From Opitutales bacterium (GTDB taxonomy: Bacteria > Verrucomicrobiota > Verrucomicrobiia > Opitutales > Oceanipulchritudinaceae), in the NCBI GenBank assembly GCA_007134215.1, contig SLLG01000018.1, positions 1 to 47,503 on the forward strand: a stretch of 47,503 nt of DNA. The letters run 5' to 3'. Numbering within the stretch: the first letter of the stretch is position 1; every line of letters begins with the position of its first letter. Shown one piece after another: positions 36,986 through 45,454 of the stretch. The position numbers were made by a program, and so were the translations under genes. The notes beneath the pieces are model-generated. The model did not search any database and had not been told where the DNA came from. It saw only the letters and a list, made by a program, of their open reading frames with translations.

Positions 36986-37093
36986 TCGGCGGCTTCTTCC
37001 CCGGAGCCATCCCATTCGTTTGCGGGCACCGCGCGGTGTCGCCGGCATCCTTGACTTGCCCGGAGCGTAGGCGCATGGTGGCGGTTTTTCCTC

Positions 37094-37672
37094 ATGAGTG
37101 AAGACCTTCCGCAACCCACCGATTTCGAGGGCGACGGCTACCGTTTCGGGATCGTTGCCTCGCGCTTCAACCAACGGTTGGTCGACGACCTGCTGGAGCG
37201 CTGCCTGCGCACGCTTGACGAGGCGGGCGTGCACGAGGAGGACATCGAAACCGTGCGCGTGCCCGGTGCGCACGAGGTTCCCTATGTCGCCGCCATGCTG
37301 GCGAAAGGCTGGGAGTTCGACGCCGTCATCGCACTGGGCGTGGTCGTCGGCGGCGACACGAGCCACCACGAGGTGATCGCCGAGAGCACGAGCGCGGCCC
37401 TGCAGCGGGTGGCTATCGACACGGAGATTCCGGTCATCAACGGCATCATCACGACGGCGACGCGGGAACAGGCCGAGGCGCGGTGCTCGGGTAAGCACAG
37501 CCGGGGGCGTGAGTTTGCCCTCAGCGCGCTCGAGATGGCGGAGATCAAGCGCCGGCTCATCCAGCGACTCGACGAGATCGAGGCCATGAACGCCGAGTCG
37601 AAAAACGACGAGGATGACGACTGGACGGGACTTTCCGGCGACGATCCGGGAAAGAACCCATGGAAACTTTGA
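37094..37672 (+). CDS. ribH: 6,7-dimethyl-8-ribityllumazine synthase
   Basis: Condenses 5-amino-6-ribitylaminouracil with 3,4-dihydroxybutanone phosphate, the penultimate step of riboflavin synthesis. Motifs: IVASRFNQRLVDDLL, VPGAHEVPYVA, ALGVVVGGDTSHHEVI with the catalytic His at about 91, and NGIITTATREQAEAR followed by SRGREFA. The core is about 160 residues as usual; a further 30 residues at the C-terminus are strongly acidic (ESKNDEDDDWTGLSGDDPG), which is not typical. No FMN riboswitch precedes it. nusB follows after one base, so the two are co-transcribed, a pairing common in bacteria. Confidence 0.94.
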   Translation: MSEDLPQPTDFEGDGYRFGIVASRFNQRLVDDLLERCLRTLDEAGVHEEDIETVRVPGAHEVPYVAAMLAKGWEFDAVIALGVVVGGDTSHHEVIAESTSAALQRVAIDTEIPVINGIITTATREQAEARCSGKHSRGREFALSALEMAEIKRRLIQRLDEIEAMNAESKNDEDDDWTGLSGDDPGKNPWKL

Positions 37673-37673
37673 G

Positions 37674-38108
37674 ATGAGCCAGCGACGCGACAACCGGATC
37701 GCCGCGATGCAGTACCTGTATCAGTGGTCGATCAACCGTCCCGAAGACCTGCGCGCCGACCTGCGGGATTTTTTTGCCAACAAGGAACACCCGCGCGATC
37801 ACTATTCCTTTGCCGAGGAACTGATTTTCGGTGCCCTTGAAAAAGTGGAGGAAGTCGATGCGGTGATCCGCCGCTACACGCAGAACTGGGATTTCCAGCG
37901 CGTGGCGCGTATCGACCTTGCCATCCTGCGGCTCGCCATCTACGAGATGCTCTTCCGGCGGGACATCCCGCCCATCGTCTCCATCAACGAGGCGATCGAC
38001 CTCTCCAAAGAGTATTCCAATCCCGACGCCAAGCGCTTCATCAACGGAATCCTCGACCAGTTCAAACTGACTCTCGACCGTCCGTTGCGGTCGGCGGGAA
38101 CACTCTGA
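37674..38108 (+). CDS. nusB: Transcription antitermination factor NusB
   Basis: 144 residues, normal length. NusB binds boxA RNA with NusE to prevent early termination of rRNA transcripts. MSQRRDNRIAAMQYLYQWS is the typical first helix, DLAILRLAIYEMLFRRDIPP is the family hallmark and INEAIDLSKEYSNPDAKRFI is the matching C-terminal helix pair, closing with GILDQF. Earlier starts are excluded by ribH. ftsY follows after seven bases. Confidence 0.94.
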   Translation: MSQRRDNRIAAMQYLYQWSINRPEDLRADLRDFFANKEHPRDHYSFAEELIFGALEKVEEVDAVIRRYTQNWDFQRVARIDLAILRLAIYEMLFRRDIPPIVSINEAIDLSKEYSNPDAKRFINGILDQFKLTLDRPLRSAGTL

Positions 38109-38115
38109 GTAAGGC

Positions 38116-39069
38116 ATGCGGTCGTTTTTCGCGAAATTCAAGGAGGGCCTGAAGCGCACGACGCCGACCTTCCAGAAGATCTTCGGCAAGGTCGGCGGAC
38201 TCTTCGGCAGCCGCACGCTCGATGCCGGCTCCATCGACGAACTGGAGGAAGCGCTCTACGGGGCCGACTTCGGCGTCGAGACGGCCGACGAAATCATCGG
38301 CGAAATCCGCGCGGCCTTCAAGGAACGCAAGGAGTTGCGCGGCCTCGAGGCCGCACAGATCGGCGCGCGGGTGCTGAAGAACGTTCTCGACGGCGCCGAG
38401 GGGCGCATCGATTCCTTCGCGCACAAACCGGAGGTCATCGTCCTCGTCGGTGTCAATGGTAGCGGAAAAACCACGACAGCGGCCAAGCTGGCCAAACTTT
38501 ACACCGACGCCGGCCACCGCGCCATCGTGGGCGCCTGCGACACTTTCCGCGCGGCCGCGAACGAGCAGATCAAAATCTGGTGCGACCGGCTGGGTGTCTC
38601 GCTCGTCGCCAGCCAGCACGGCGCCGACTCCGCCGCCGTGGCCTTCGACGCTTACGCCGCTGCCGCCCGGCGCGGCGCGGATGTTCTCCTTCTCGACACG
38701 GCGGGGCGCCTGCACAACAAAGAGGGGCTCATGCGCGAGCTGCAGAAGATCCGCCGCGTGCTGCAAAAGCACGACGCCGCGAGCCCGCACCACGCTTGGC
38801 TTGTCGTCGACGGGAGCATCGGTAGCAACTCCATCGAGCAGGCGCGTGTCTTTCACCGCGAGTTCGGGCTCACCGGCGTGATCGTGACCAAACTCGACGG
38901 CTCGAGCCGGGGCGGGGCGCTCGTGGGCATTTTCCGCGAGATTGGGCTTCCCGTTTATTTCGTCGGCCTCGGCGAGAAAGTGGAAGACCTTCAGCCCTTC
39001 AGCGTGAGTCACTACGCCGATGCCGTCTTCGGCCTCGAGACCAGTGAAGCGGAGGCACAGGCACAATGA
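38116..39069 (+). CDS. ftsY: Signal recognition particle receptor FtsY
   Basis: 317 residues. FtsY is the membrane-associated GTPase that receives ribosomes carrying SRP. The N-terminal helical part is short with a basic, amphipathic start (MRSFFAKFKEGLKRTTPTF) and no long acidic A domain. The GTPase has GVNGSGKTTT (P-loop), CDTFRAAANEQ, LLDTAGRLHNKEG, TKLDGSSRGGA and GLGEKVEDLQPF. One element differs from the norm: VDGSIGSNSIEQA where most have DATTGQN. It overlaps aroB by four bases (ATGA). Confidence 0.93.
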   Translation: MRSFFAKFKEGLKRTTPTFQKIFGKVGGLFGSRTLDAGSIDELEEALYGADFGVETADEIIGEIRAAFKERKELRGLEAAQIGARVLKNVLDGAEGRIDSFAHKPEVIVLVGVNGSGKTTTAAKLAKLYTDAGHRAIVGACDTFRAAANEQIKIWCDRLGVSLVASQHGADSAAVAFDAYAAAARRGADVLLLDTAGRLHNKEGLMRELQKIRRVLQKHDAASPHHAWLVVDGSIGSNSIEQARVFHREFGLTGVIVTKLDGSSRGGALVGIFREIGLPVYFVGLGEKVEDLQPFSVSHYADAVFGLETSEAEAQAQ

Positions 39070-40172
39070 GTGGGGCCGGAGACGCCGGTTCGCTGCGGGT
39101 GGAGCTGGGCGCGCGCGCCTATCCAATCCATTTCGGGCCGCTTGAAGGCGGCGCGCTGGCCGCCGATGTCGCGCGCCGCACGGAGGCGGGCCGCCGCGAT
39201 GCCGTTGTGCTCGACGCCGCCGTGGCGGGCGCGCACGGGGACATGCTCGAGCGCGTTTTCCAAGGGCTTCCCGTCCTTGAAGTGCTCGGCGGCGAGCCGT
39301 CGAAGGATTTCGCCACTTTCGAAGCGGTGTGCGACTATCTCGCGACGGAGCGGGTAGACCGTTCCGGCGCGCTCTACGCCGTGGGCGGGGGGGTCATCGG
39401 AGACCTCGCCGGTTTCGCCGCTGCCGCCTACCTGCGCGGCGTTCGGTTGTATCAGGTTCCCACGACACTCCTCGCCATGGTCGACAGCTCCGTTGGTGGC
39501 AAAACGGGCATCAACCTCCGGTCGGGCAAGAACCTTGTCGGCGCCTTCCACCAGCCATCGGCGGTGTATGTAGACACCGGCTTCCTCCGTTCGCTGCCGG
39601 AGCGCGAGTTCCGCGCGGGCATGGCGGAGGTTGTGAAATACGGCATGCTCGGCGACGCCGCGCTCTTTGACGAACTGGAGGCGATCGGCGGCGGTCTCGG
39701 CCCGGAGCATCCCGCCCTGGCGTCGATTATCCGGCGCAACTGCGCGCTCAAGGCGGAAATCGTCCGCGCCGATGAAACGGAGCAGGCCGCCTCGGGCGGG
39801 CGCGCCCTCCTCAACCTCGGCCACACTTTCGGGCACGCCATCGAGGCGGTGGCGGGCTACGGCAGCTACCTGCACGGTGAAGCGGTCGCGGTCGGCCTCG
39901 TGCTCGCCACGGAGCTATCGGTGCGGCTCGGATTGATCGAGGCCGCCTATGCGGAACGCGTCGAAGCCGTGCTGGGCACAATTGGCCTGCCCACCCGCCT
40001 CACCAAGCCGCTCGCCGCCGAGGCGCTTCTCGAGGCCATGCGCAGCGACAAAAAGAACCGCGACGGCCGCCTCACCTTTATCGTGCTCGAAGTCCCCGGC
40101 CGCGCCGTCACCCGCTCCGGAATCGAAGAGTCCGTCATCCGCGACCTCTGGCTCGCCCGCGGCGCGCGGTGA
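39066..40172 (+). CDS. aroB: 3-dehydroquinate synthase
   Basis: 368 residues, normal length. It turns DAHP into 3-dehydroquinate, the second step of the shikimate pathway, with NAD+ and a divalent metal. Motifs: GGGVIGDLAGFAAAAYLRGV (glycine-rich NAD site), PTTLLAMVDSSVGGKTGIN (catalytic Lys), KNLVGAFHQPSAVYVDT, LNLGHTFGHAIEA (metal His residues) and HGEAVAVGL. Its ATG overlaps the ftsY stop, and a strong hairpin lies eight bases after its stop. trpE, another aromatic gene, is 1.5 kb on but on the other strand. Confidence 0.95.
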   Translation: MSGAGDAGSLRVELGARAYPIHFGPLEGGALAADVARRTEAGRRDAVVLDAAVAGAHGDMLERVFQGLPVLEVLGGEPSKDFATFEAVCDYLATERVDRSGALYAVGGGVIGDLAGFAAAAYLRGVRLYQVPTTLLAMVDSSVGGKTGINLRSGKNLVGAFHQPSAVYVDTGFLRSLPEREFRAGMAEVVKYGMLGDAALFDELEAIGGGLGPEHPALASIIRRNCALKAEIVRADETEQAASGGRALLNLGHTFGHAIEAVAGYGSYLHGEAVAVGLVLATELSVRLGLIEAAYAERVEAVLGTIGLPTRLTKPLAAEALLEAMRSDKKNRDGRLTFIVLEVPGRAVTRSGIEESVIRDLWLARGAR

Positions 40173-40179
40173 AACGCAA

Positions 40180-40207
40180 GAGCCCGCCGGCTCTCGCCGA
40201 CGGGCTC
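40180..40207. terminator. Stem-loop between the convergent aroB and sigma factor genes
   Basis: GAGCCCG, one mismatch, CGGC, loop TCTC, GCCG, CGGGCTC: eleven pairs in a 28-base structure that works on both strands. No U-run on either side. Its place between two convergent stops fits a shared terminator. Confidence 0.6.
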
Positions 40208-40246
40208 CGCTACTGCTTGCTATGCTGTGCTTGCTGCCAGGGAAAT

Positions 40247-41272
40247 TCAGTTGGCCGCTTTGGCGGCGGCTACGTTGGATTCGTAGAATTCGCGCATGAC
40301 GGCCATGCGTTCCTGTTGGATCCGCTCTTCGCGGATTTCGTCCTTGGACCGCTGGCGCTCCTTTTCGAGGAGGGCGCGGCGCATGCGGGTGAGGGCGATA
40401 TTCTGCAACTGGCGGACGCGTTCGCGGGTGACGCCGAACATTTCACCGACTTCCTCGAGGGTCTTCGGTGTGTGGCCGTTGAGCCCGAAGCGCAGGCGGA
40501 TGATTTCTGCCTCCCGCGGGTCGAGTTGATCGAGCATGCGGTTGAGTTCGTTGAGGAGATTTTTGTCCTGCAACGAGTCGAAAGGCGAGACGCTGTTTTC
40601 GTCTCCGATGAGGTCGCCGAAGTGGGTCGACTCGTCCTCGCCGACGGGGGCGTCAAGGCTCGTCGGACGGACGGACACCGACTTGAGGTGGGCGATCTTG
40701 TTGACGGACATCCCGAGGACATGCGCCAGTTCGTCGTCCGAGGGGGCGCGTCCCAGTTCCTCTTCCAGTTCATTGGCCGTGCGACGGATGCGCGCGATCT
40801 TGTCGACCATGTGGACGGGTAGGCGGATCGTTTTGCTCTGGTTGGCGAGCGCGCGCTTGATCGACTGCTTGATCCACCACGCTGCGTATGTGGACAGCTT
40901 GCCGCCCTTTTTCGGATCGAAACGTTCGACGGCCTTGATGAGGCCGATGTTCCCTTCGCTAATGAGGTCGAGGAGAGGGAGACCGAAGTTGGCGTAGTCG
41001 TGCGCGATCTTCACGACGAGGCGGAGGTTCGCCTTGATCATTTTCTCCCGCGCCCGGCGGTCGCCGCTCTGGATGAGGGCGGCGAGTTCGACTTCCTCGG
41101 AGGGTTTGAGGAGCGGCGTTTTGCCGATTTCCTGCAGGTAGATCTTGATGGCGCTCTTTTCCGAGGCCGGAAGATTGCGGACGTCTTCCACGGTTTCGTC
41201 GAAAGACGGTGCGGTTCCGCGGTTCACGCGGATGTCTGCATGGTGGTTTCGTGTGGCGGTGACGGTACTCAT
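40247..41272 (-). CDS. RNA polymerase sigma-70 family factor (RpoD/RpoS-like)
   Basis: 341 residues. Region 1.2 (IKIYLQEIGKTPLLKPSEEV), region 2 (LRLVVKIAHDYANFGLPLLD, then LISEGNIGLIKAVERFDPKK, then GGKLSTYAAWWIKQSIKRAL), region 3 (IRLPVHMVDKIARI) and region 4 (MLDQLDPREAEIIRLRFGL and VTRERVRQLQNIALTRMRRA) are all complete, so it recognises -10 and -35 boxes. There is no region 1.1 or long non-conserved insert, so it is either the short primary factor of this lineage or an RpoS-like group 2 factor. A basic-acidic helical tail of about 40 residues follows region 4. Confidence 0.9.
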   Translation of the reverse strand: MSTVTATRNHHADIRVNRGTAPSFDETVEDVRNLPASEKSAIKIYLQEIGKTPLLKPSEEVELAALIQSGDRRAREKMIKANLRLVVKIAHDYANFGLPLLDLISEGNIGLIKAVERFDPKKGGKLSTYAAWWIKQSIKRALANQSKTIRLPVHMVDKIARIRRTANELEEELGRAPSDDELAHVLGMSVNKIAHLKSVSVRPTSLDAPVGEDESTHFGDLIGDENSVSPFDSLQDKNLLNELNRMLDQLDPREAEIIRLRFGLNGHTPKTLEEVGEMFGVTRERVRQLQNIALTRMRRALLEKERQRSKDEIREERIQQERMAVMREFYESNVAAAKAAN

Positions 41273-41644
41273 AGAAAGTCTTTTGTATTGGATGGTGATG
41301 CGGAAGCGTTCGTTCAGTTTCGGCGCAAGCTTACGAAAGGGGGATGGCTACAGGCGACAGAAGTTGGGCCGGTCTCGGTTCGGATAGGTTGGACGGTTCT
41401 CCGGAGCGGTGGACGGTATTCGCGGGCAACGGTGCGTCGCCCGCCGCGGCGGGCGTGTCAAAGGTGTTCTGCACCTGCGGGATGCGTTGGTACTGATGGT
41501 TTGCGCTTCGCACGCTGGTTAAGAGCGATCCGGAATTAGAATTATTCCAATTCTTGGGACAAAACCGGGCGGTTGCGCTCGGCTGATGTCAGTACCCCGT
41601 GCGGTGCGCGGGTGTATTCCCCTATGGTGCCGGAGGGTCTGCCC
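41273..41644. other. Leader region upstream of the sigma factor gene
   Basis: 372 bp between the trpE stop and the sigma factor start, both on the minus strand, with no credible gene. It holds an 18-bp perfect palindrome (41438-41455), listed separately, and an AT-rich patch around 41530-41560 that may carry the sigma gene promoter. The long leader would be 200-250 bases. Confidence 0.5.
41438..41455. other. Perfect 18-bp GC palindrome in the sigma factor leader
   Basis: CGCCCGCCGCGGCGGGCG reads the same on both strands. It lies about 165 bp upstream of the sigma gene ATG. It may fold as a stem in the leader, be the trpE terminator (no U-run), or be a binding site. Confidence 0.55.
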
Positions 41645-43156
41645 TCAGCCCGGAAGACTGTGGGCGGGCATGGCTTCGGCTAGGGCAACGGCCTTGAACA
41701 TGGCGCGCGCTTTGTTGACGGTCTCGAGGTATTCGCTGGCGGGCACGGAGTCGGCCACGAGACCGGCCCCGCTCTGGATGTAGATGCGCCCGTCTTTGAG
41801 GAGGGCGGTGCGGATGGCGATGCAGCTGTCGACATTGCCATCGTAGCTGAAATAGCAGAGCGCCCCGGCGTAGGGGCCGCGCTGTTCGCGCTCCTGTTCG
41901 GCAATGATCTGCATGGCCCGGATCTTGGGGGCGCCGCTCACCGTGCCGGCGGGAAAGGTGGCGCGCATGAGGTCGTAGGCGCTGCGCTCCGGGTCGATGC
42001 GCCCTTCGACCTGCGAGACGATGTGCATGACGTGGGAGTAGCGCTCCACGATCATGTATTCGGGCACGGTGACGCTGCCGTAGCGGCAGACGCGCCCGAG
42101 GTCGTTGCGGGCGAGGTCAACGAGCATGAGGTGTTCGGCGCGTTCCTTTTCGTCGGCGAGGAGGTCTTTTTCGTGCGCGAGGTCTTCCGTGGCGGTCGCC
42201 CCGCGGGGACGGGTGCCGGCGATGGGGCGCATTTCCGCAAGCCCGTCGGTGAGGCGCACGTGCACCTCGGGCGAGGCACCGACGAGGGCGAACGGCCCCG
42301 GATCGTAGAGAAACATGTAGGGCGAGGGATTGACGACGCGGAGGGCGCGGTAGAGGTCGAGCGGAGAGCGCGAGAAGTCCTTCTCGAAGCGCTGGCTGCC
42401 CACGACTTGGATGACATCACCGGCGCGGATATATTCTTTGCATCGGTCCACCATAGCCTCGAAGTCGGGCTGGGTGAAATTGCCGCCCGGCGGATCGATG
42501 GGCGGGGCGTTTTCGACGGGGATGGTGGCGACTTCGCGTCCTTTGGCGAGGGAGGCGGCGAGGCCGCGCAGGGCGCCGAGGGCGGTTTCGTAGGCCGCGT
42601 CCGCCTTCGCCGGGTCGTCGACACGGGCGTTGACGAGGAGGCGGAGGGTCTGGCGGGCGCGGTCGAAGATGACGAGGGTGTCGGAGATGACAAAATGGAG
42701 GGTGGGCATGCCGAGGACGTCGCGCTCGGCGAGGGGGACGGTGGGCTCGACGCAGTGGATGTAGTCGTAGCCGAGAAAGCCGACAGCGCCGCCGATGAAG
42801 CGGGGCATGTCGGGCAGGTGCACGGGTCGGAAGGGTGCCATCTCGCGCTCGACGAGGGTAAGCGGATCGGGCGGGGTGGAGAGGGTTTCGCAGCTGCCGT
42901 CGCGGCGCGTGACGGTCGTTTCGCCGCCGGTGCGCGCTTCGATGGTCGCACGCGGGTTGCAGCCGATGAAGGAGTAGCGGTTTACATGGGCGCCGCCCTC
43001 GATGGATTCGAGGAGGAAAGCCGGCCCCGTTGCCTTGAGCTTGGAATAGACGGAGACGGGCGTCTCAAAGTCCGCCATGAGGTCGGTCGTCACGGGGATG
43101 AGATTCCCCTCGCGGGCAAGGCCGCGGAAGGCTTCTTTGGACGGCGAAAATCGCAT
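41645..43156 (-). CDS. trpE: Anthranilate synthase component I
   Basis: 503 residues from the ATG at 43156; the frame is open to 43261. It converts chorismate and ammonia to anthranilate, the first step to tryptophan. The N-terminal LLESIEGG is the tryptophan feedback site. The chorismate-binding domain shows AGDVIQVVGSQRFEKDF, PIAGTRPRGAT, DLLADEKERAEHLMLVDLAR, FPAGTVSGAPKIRAM and IQSGAGLVADSVPASEY. No trpG or other trp gene is adjacent, and no tryptophan-rich leader peptide is seen upstream. It diverges from a small basic gene. Confidence 0.94.
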   Translation of the reverse strand: MRFSPSKEAFRGLAREGNLIPVTTDLMADFETPVSVYSKLKATGPAFLLESIEGGAHVNRYSFIGCNPRATIEARTGGETTVTRRDGSCETLSTPPDPLTLVEREMAPFRPVHLPDMPRFIGGAVGFLGYDYIHCVEPTVPLAERDVLGMPTLHFVISDTLVIFDRARQTLRLLVNARVDDPAKADAAYETALGALRGLAASLAKGREVATIPVENAPPIDPPGGNFTQPDFEAMVDRCKEYIRAGDVIQVVGSQRFEKDFSRSPLDLYRALRVVNPSPYMFLYDPGPFALVGASPEVHVRLTDGLAEMRPIAGTRPRGATATEDLAHEKDLLADEKERAEHLMLVDLARNDLGRVCRYGSVTVPEYMIVERYSHVMHIVSQVEGRIDPERSAYDLMRATFPAGTVSGAPKIRAMQIIAEQEREQRGPYAGALCYFSYDGNVDSCIAIRTALLKDGRIYIQSGAGLVADSVPASEYLETVNKARAMFKAVALAEAMPAHSLPG

Positions 43157-43287
43157 GGGCGGGAGCGTGCGCATCGCCCGCAGGCGCGCAACGCCAAAAC
43201 TTCGGGCTGTCGGCCGGTCTTTTTTTCTCGCCACGGGCGGGACGCGGCAGGCAGTCTCCACGGTTTTTATCCAAACGATTCAGCACC

Positions 43288-43461
43288 ATGTCCGGACGCA
43301 TCCAACCTCTCCACGGCAAACGCCGCGCCAAGACGAAAAAGGCTGGCGCCAAGCCAAACCCCCGCCGCCAGCGGCAGCTCGCGCAGCGCCGCAAGAAATA
43401 CCTCTCCAGCGGCCTCCATGCCCGGCGCGAGGAGCGCAAGGCGGAGTCCGCCGAAGCGTAG
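43288..43461 (+). CDS. Small highly basic protein
   Basis: 57 codons plus stop. The product begins MSGRIQPLHGKRRAKTKKAG and has about one Arg or Lys in three residues, ending in a short charged helix (ARREERKAESAEA). Third codon positions are almost all G or C, as in real genes here. It diverges from trpE with 131 bp between starts. The composition suggests an RNA-binding or ribosome-associated protein, but I do not recognise it; no ribosome site is seen. Confidence 0.6.
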   Translation: MSGRIQPLHGKRRAKTKKAGAKPNPRRQRQLAQRRKKYLSSGLHARREERKAESAEA

Positions 43462-43750
43462 CCCCGGGGCCCCCGCCCCACCCCCGGCGCCGTTAGCGCC
43501 CTGTAGCGCGACTGGCCCGCGGAAACGCGGTTACCTCCCGCGCGCAGTCCAGCTGCGCTCCGGATTTCGGCCCGTTCAGGGCGCGCTGGCTCTGCCCTGC
43601 CGACTTTTTCCCGGTCGCCGCACCCCGCTCAATTGCGGTAGTCGGCTGCCATCTTGGCGATCGGGCCGGGATGCGCGACGGTCCCCGCGAACCAACGATC
43701 CACCGCTTTTACCGCACCATTCGTTCGGGTGGCGCGGCGCGGGGCGCCTG
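43462..43750. other. Non-coding stretch, nothing recognised
   Basis: About 290 GC-rich bases between the small basic gene and the stop of the aldolase-like gene. A short inverted repeat, GGCGC-CGTTA-GCGCC, sits near 43488. The open frames in it are short and lack similarity. Confidence 0.4.
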
Positions 43751-44794
43751 TCAACCGTAGCTCAGGAGATTGTCCGTGAGGTTGAGGTCGGAGCGGAGGG
43801 GACGGATCGGTTTGATTCCCTCGCGCTGGAGGATGTCGTGGTAGGCTTTGACGGCTTCCTTGGGGCTGATCTGCCCTTCGACGATGCGCCGCAGCATTTC
43901 GATGAAGGCTAGGGGATGCTCCGAGAGGTTGATCTTGCGGCCGTAGAGGGCGACGCGCGCGCCATATTTTTTCGCGTCGTGGATGAGTTGGAAGGCGTCG
44001 AGGGTCGTGCCGGCGCTGCCCCCGAGAATGCCGATGATCAGTTGCGTGTCGTAGGCGGCCAGCTCTTCGAGGGGGCCCGGGCCGTTGTAAGGAATTTTCA
44101 GGAAAACGGGCCGGCCCCGCGAGGTAATGCCCGCGAGGGTGCGGATGATGTGGTCGTTGAGGAAACCGCCGGTTTTGCGCCGGTCGAAACCGGGATCGAC
44201 GTTCGGGTTGAAGCATTCGAGGAAATGGCGGAAGCCCTTGCGCTCGGCCTCAATGCGGAAGTCGTGGTATTCCTGCAGGATTTTCCAGTCGGCGTCGAGG
44301 TCGTTGGAGAAGGTCACGGAGTAGAGGCCGAGGTCCGCGCCGGTCGCCGGCTGCGAATGGTCTTCCGTGATGCGTCCGTATTTGATGTGGTCGAGCGTGG
44401 CGCTGCGGAAGGGCCGCGAGGGCAGGCGGGTGTAGCGGCCGCCGCGCACGATCCAGATATCCGAAGTGTCGTTGGCGCGGGCCGCCGGCGTGATCGGGGA
44501 GCCCTCGAAGAGGCGTTCCTCGATGGACAGTTTCTCGAGGTTCGAGGCCGAGAGCAGGACGATGTCGACGATGCCTTGGGCGATGACCTCGCGGATCTGG
44601 CGGCGGTAGTCTTCGAGGGTCTTGTAGCAGCCTTCCGACCTGTCGTAGCCGTGGGGGCAGGCGTCCCGCTGGGGGCCCGGCGCGGCGATGCCGAACCCCA
44701 TGTCGGCGTCCTTGGCGTCGGCGATGATGAATTCGCCGCAGCCGTGCGGGTCGGCGTGGATGGTCGCCAGTTTGCGGTCGAGTGACTTTTCCAT
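43751..44794 (-). CDS. Class I aldolase-like TIM-barrel protein
   Basis: 347 residues. The C-terminal half reads as a DeoC/FbaB/LacD-type barrel: RPVFLKIPYNGPGPLEEL with Lys233 as the likely Schiff-base lysine, IGILGGSAGTTLDAF and ARVALYGRKIN as phosphate-binding loops. The N-terminal half (HADPHGCGEFIIADAKDADM) is less typical and has several Cys and His. I do not know a characterised close relative. It is 72 bp downstream of a D-lyxose isomerase on the same strand, so its substrate may be a ketose phosphate derived from that sugar or a relative. The activity is inferred. Confidence 0.65.
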   Translation of the reverse strand: MEKSLDRKLATIHADPHGCGEFIIADAKDADMGFGIAAPGPQRDACPHGYDRSEGCYKTLEDYRRQIREVIAQGIVDIVLLSASNLEKLSIEERLFEGSPITPAARANDTSDIWIVRGGRYTRLPSRPFRSATLDHIKYGRITEDHSQPATGADLGLYSVTFSNDLDADWKILQEYHDFRIEAERKGFRHFLECFNPNVDPGFDRRKTGGFLNDHIIRTLAGITSRGRPVFLKIPYNGPGPLEELAAYDTQLIIGILGGSAGTTLDAFQLIHDAKKYGARVALYGRKINLSEHPLAFIEMLRRIVEGQISPKEAVKAYHDILQREGIKPIRPLRSDLNLTDNLLSYG

Positions 44795-44866
44795 GTCTTT
44801 TGCGGTGGGTTCGCCTTGAGGGCGGGAAAGGGCGGTGCGGTCGTGTGGCGGGCGGTCTGCGCGGGA

Positions 44867-45439
44867 TCAATTCTCGCTCACGAGGCGGACGAGCGCCGGT
44901 TCGTCTTCCTCGATCCCCGGAAAACGTCCGATGTCGGGGTCGACGAAAAAGTTGTCGTGCAAGTCGTCGTTGGCCGTCGACACCTCGCCGATCACGCAGG
45001 TGTCCGTCTCCGCCCAGAACGCGTGGTAGACGCCCGGCTCGAGGGTCACGCGTTCGCCCGCTTCGAGGCGCAGGATGTCGCCCGAGGCCACTTCGACGGG
45101 CTCGCCATTGCGCTTCATTGTGAAGCGCGCTCCCTTTTCCGTCTTCTCCGGGTGGCCGGCCCAGACTTCGCAGGCGAGTTTGCCCGCCCGGCAGATGATG
45201 TCTTCTTTCTTTTTGCGGTGGCAGTGCATCGGGGTGACCTGATCACGGCACGAGAGCATCAGCTTTTCGCAATACTCCGGCTCTTCCGCGAGATTGATGA
45301 GGACAAGACCCGACTCGTTGAAGCGTCCGAGACCGAGGTCGGTGACGTCCCAGCGGGGATTCGGGGGAAGCGCCCAGCCGTGGCGGGCGAAGGTTTCTTG
45401 GGCGAGGCGGATAGCCGCGTTGATTTCCGAGCGTTTCAT
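44867..45439 (-). CDS. D-lyxose ketol-isomerase family protein
   Basis: 190 residues of cupin fold. RDQVTPMHCHRKKKEDIICR supplies the metal ligands (two His and a Glu), with a fourth His in EPGVYHAFWAETDT. D-lyxose isomerases interconvert D-lyxose and D-xylulose, and often D-mannose and D-fructose. The family length is about 180-230. The gene starts only 15 bp from the divergent psd, so the two leaders must be very short or overlap. It is probably co-transcribed with the aldolase-like gene. Confidence 0.83.
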   Translation of the reverse strand: MKRSEINAAIRLAQETFARHGWALPPNPRWDVTDLGLGRFNESGLVLINLAEEPEYCEKLMLSCRDQVTPMHCHRKKKEDIICRAGKLACEVWAGHPEKTEKGARFTMKRNGEPVEVASGDILRLEAGERVTLEPGVYHAFWAETDTCVIGEVSTANDDLHDNFFVDPDIGRFPGIEEDEPALVRLVSEN

Positions 45440-45454
45440 GGATTCTGTTAGGGG

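Noticed and set aside
36827-37093. FMN riboswitch upstream of ribH
   Set aside because: None of the conserved FMN-aptamer segments could be found; the spacer instead holds a UroD-family fragment.
43157-43287. trp attenuator or leader peptide upstream of trpE
   Set aside because: No short frame with tandem Trp codons and no alternative hairpins followed by U-runs were seen.
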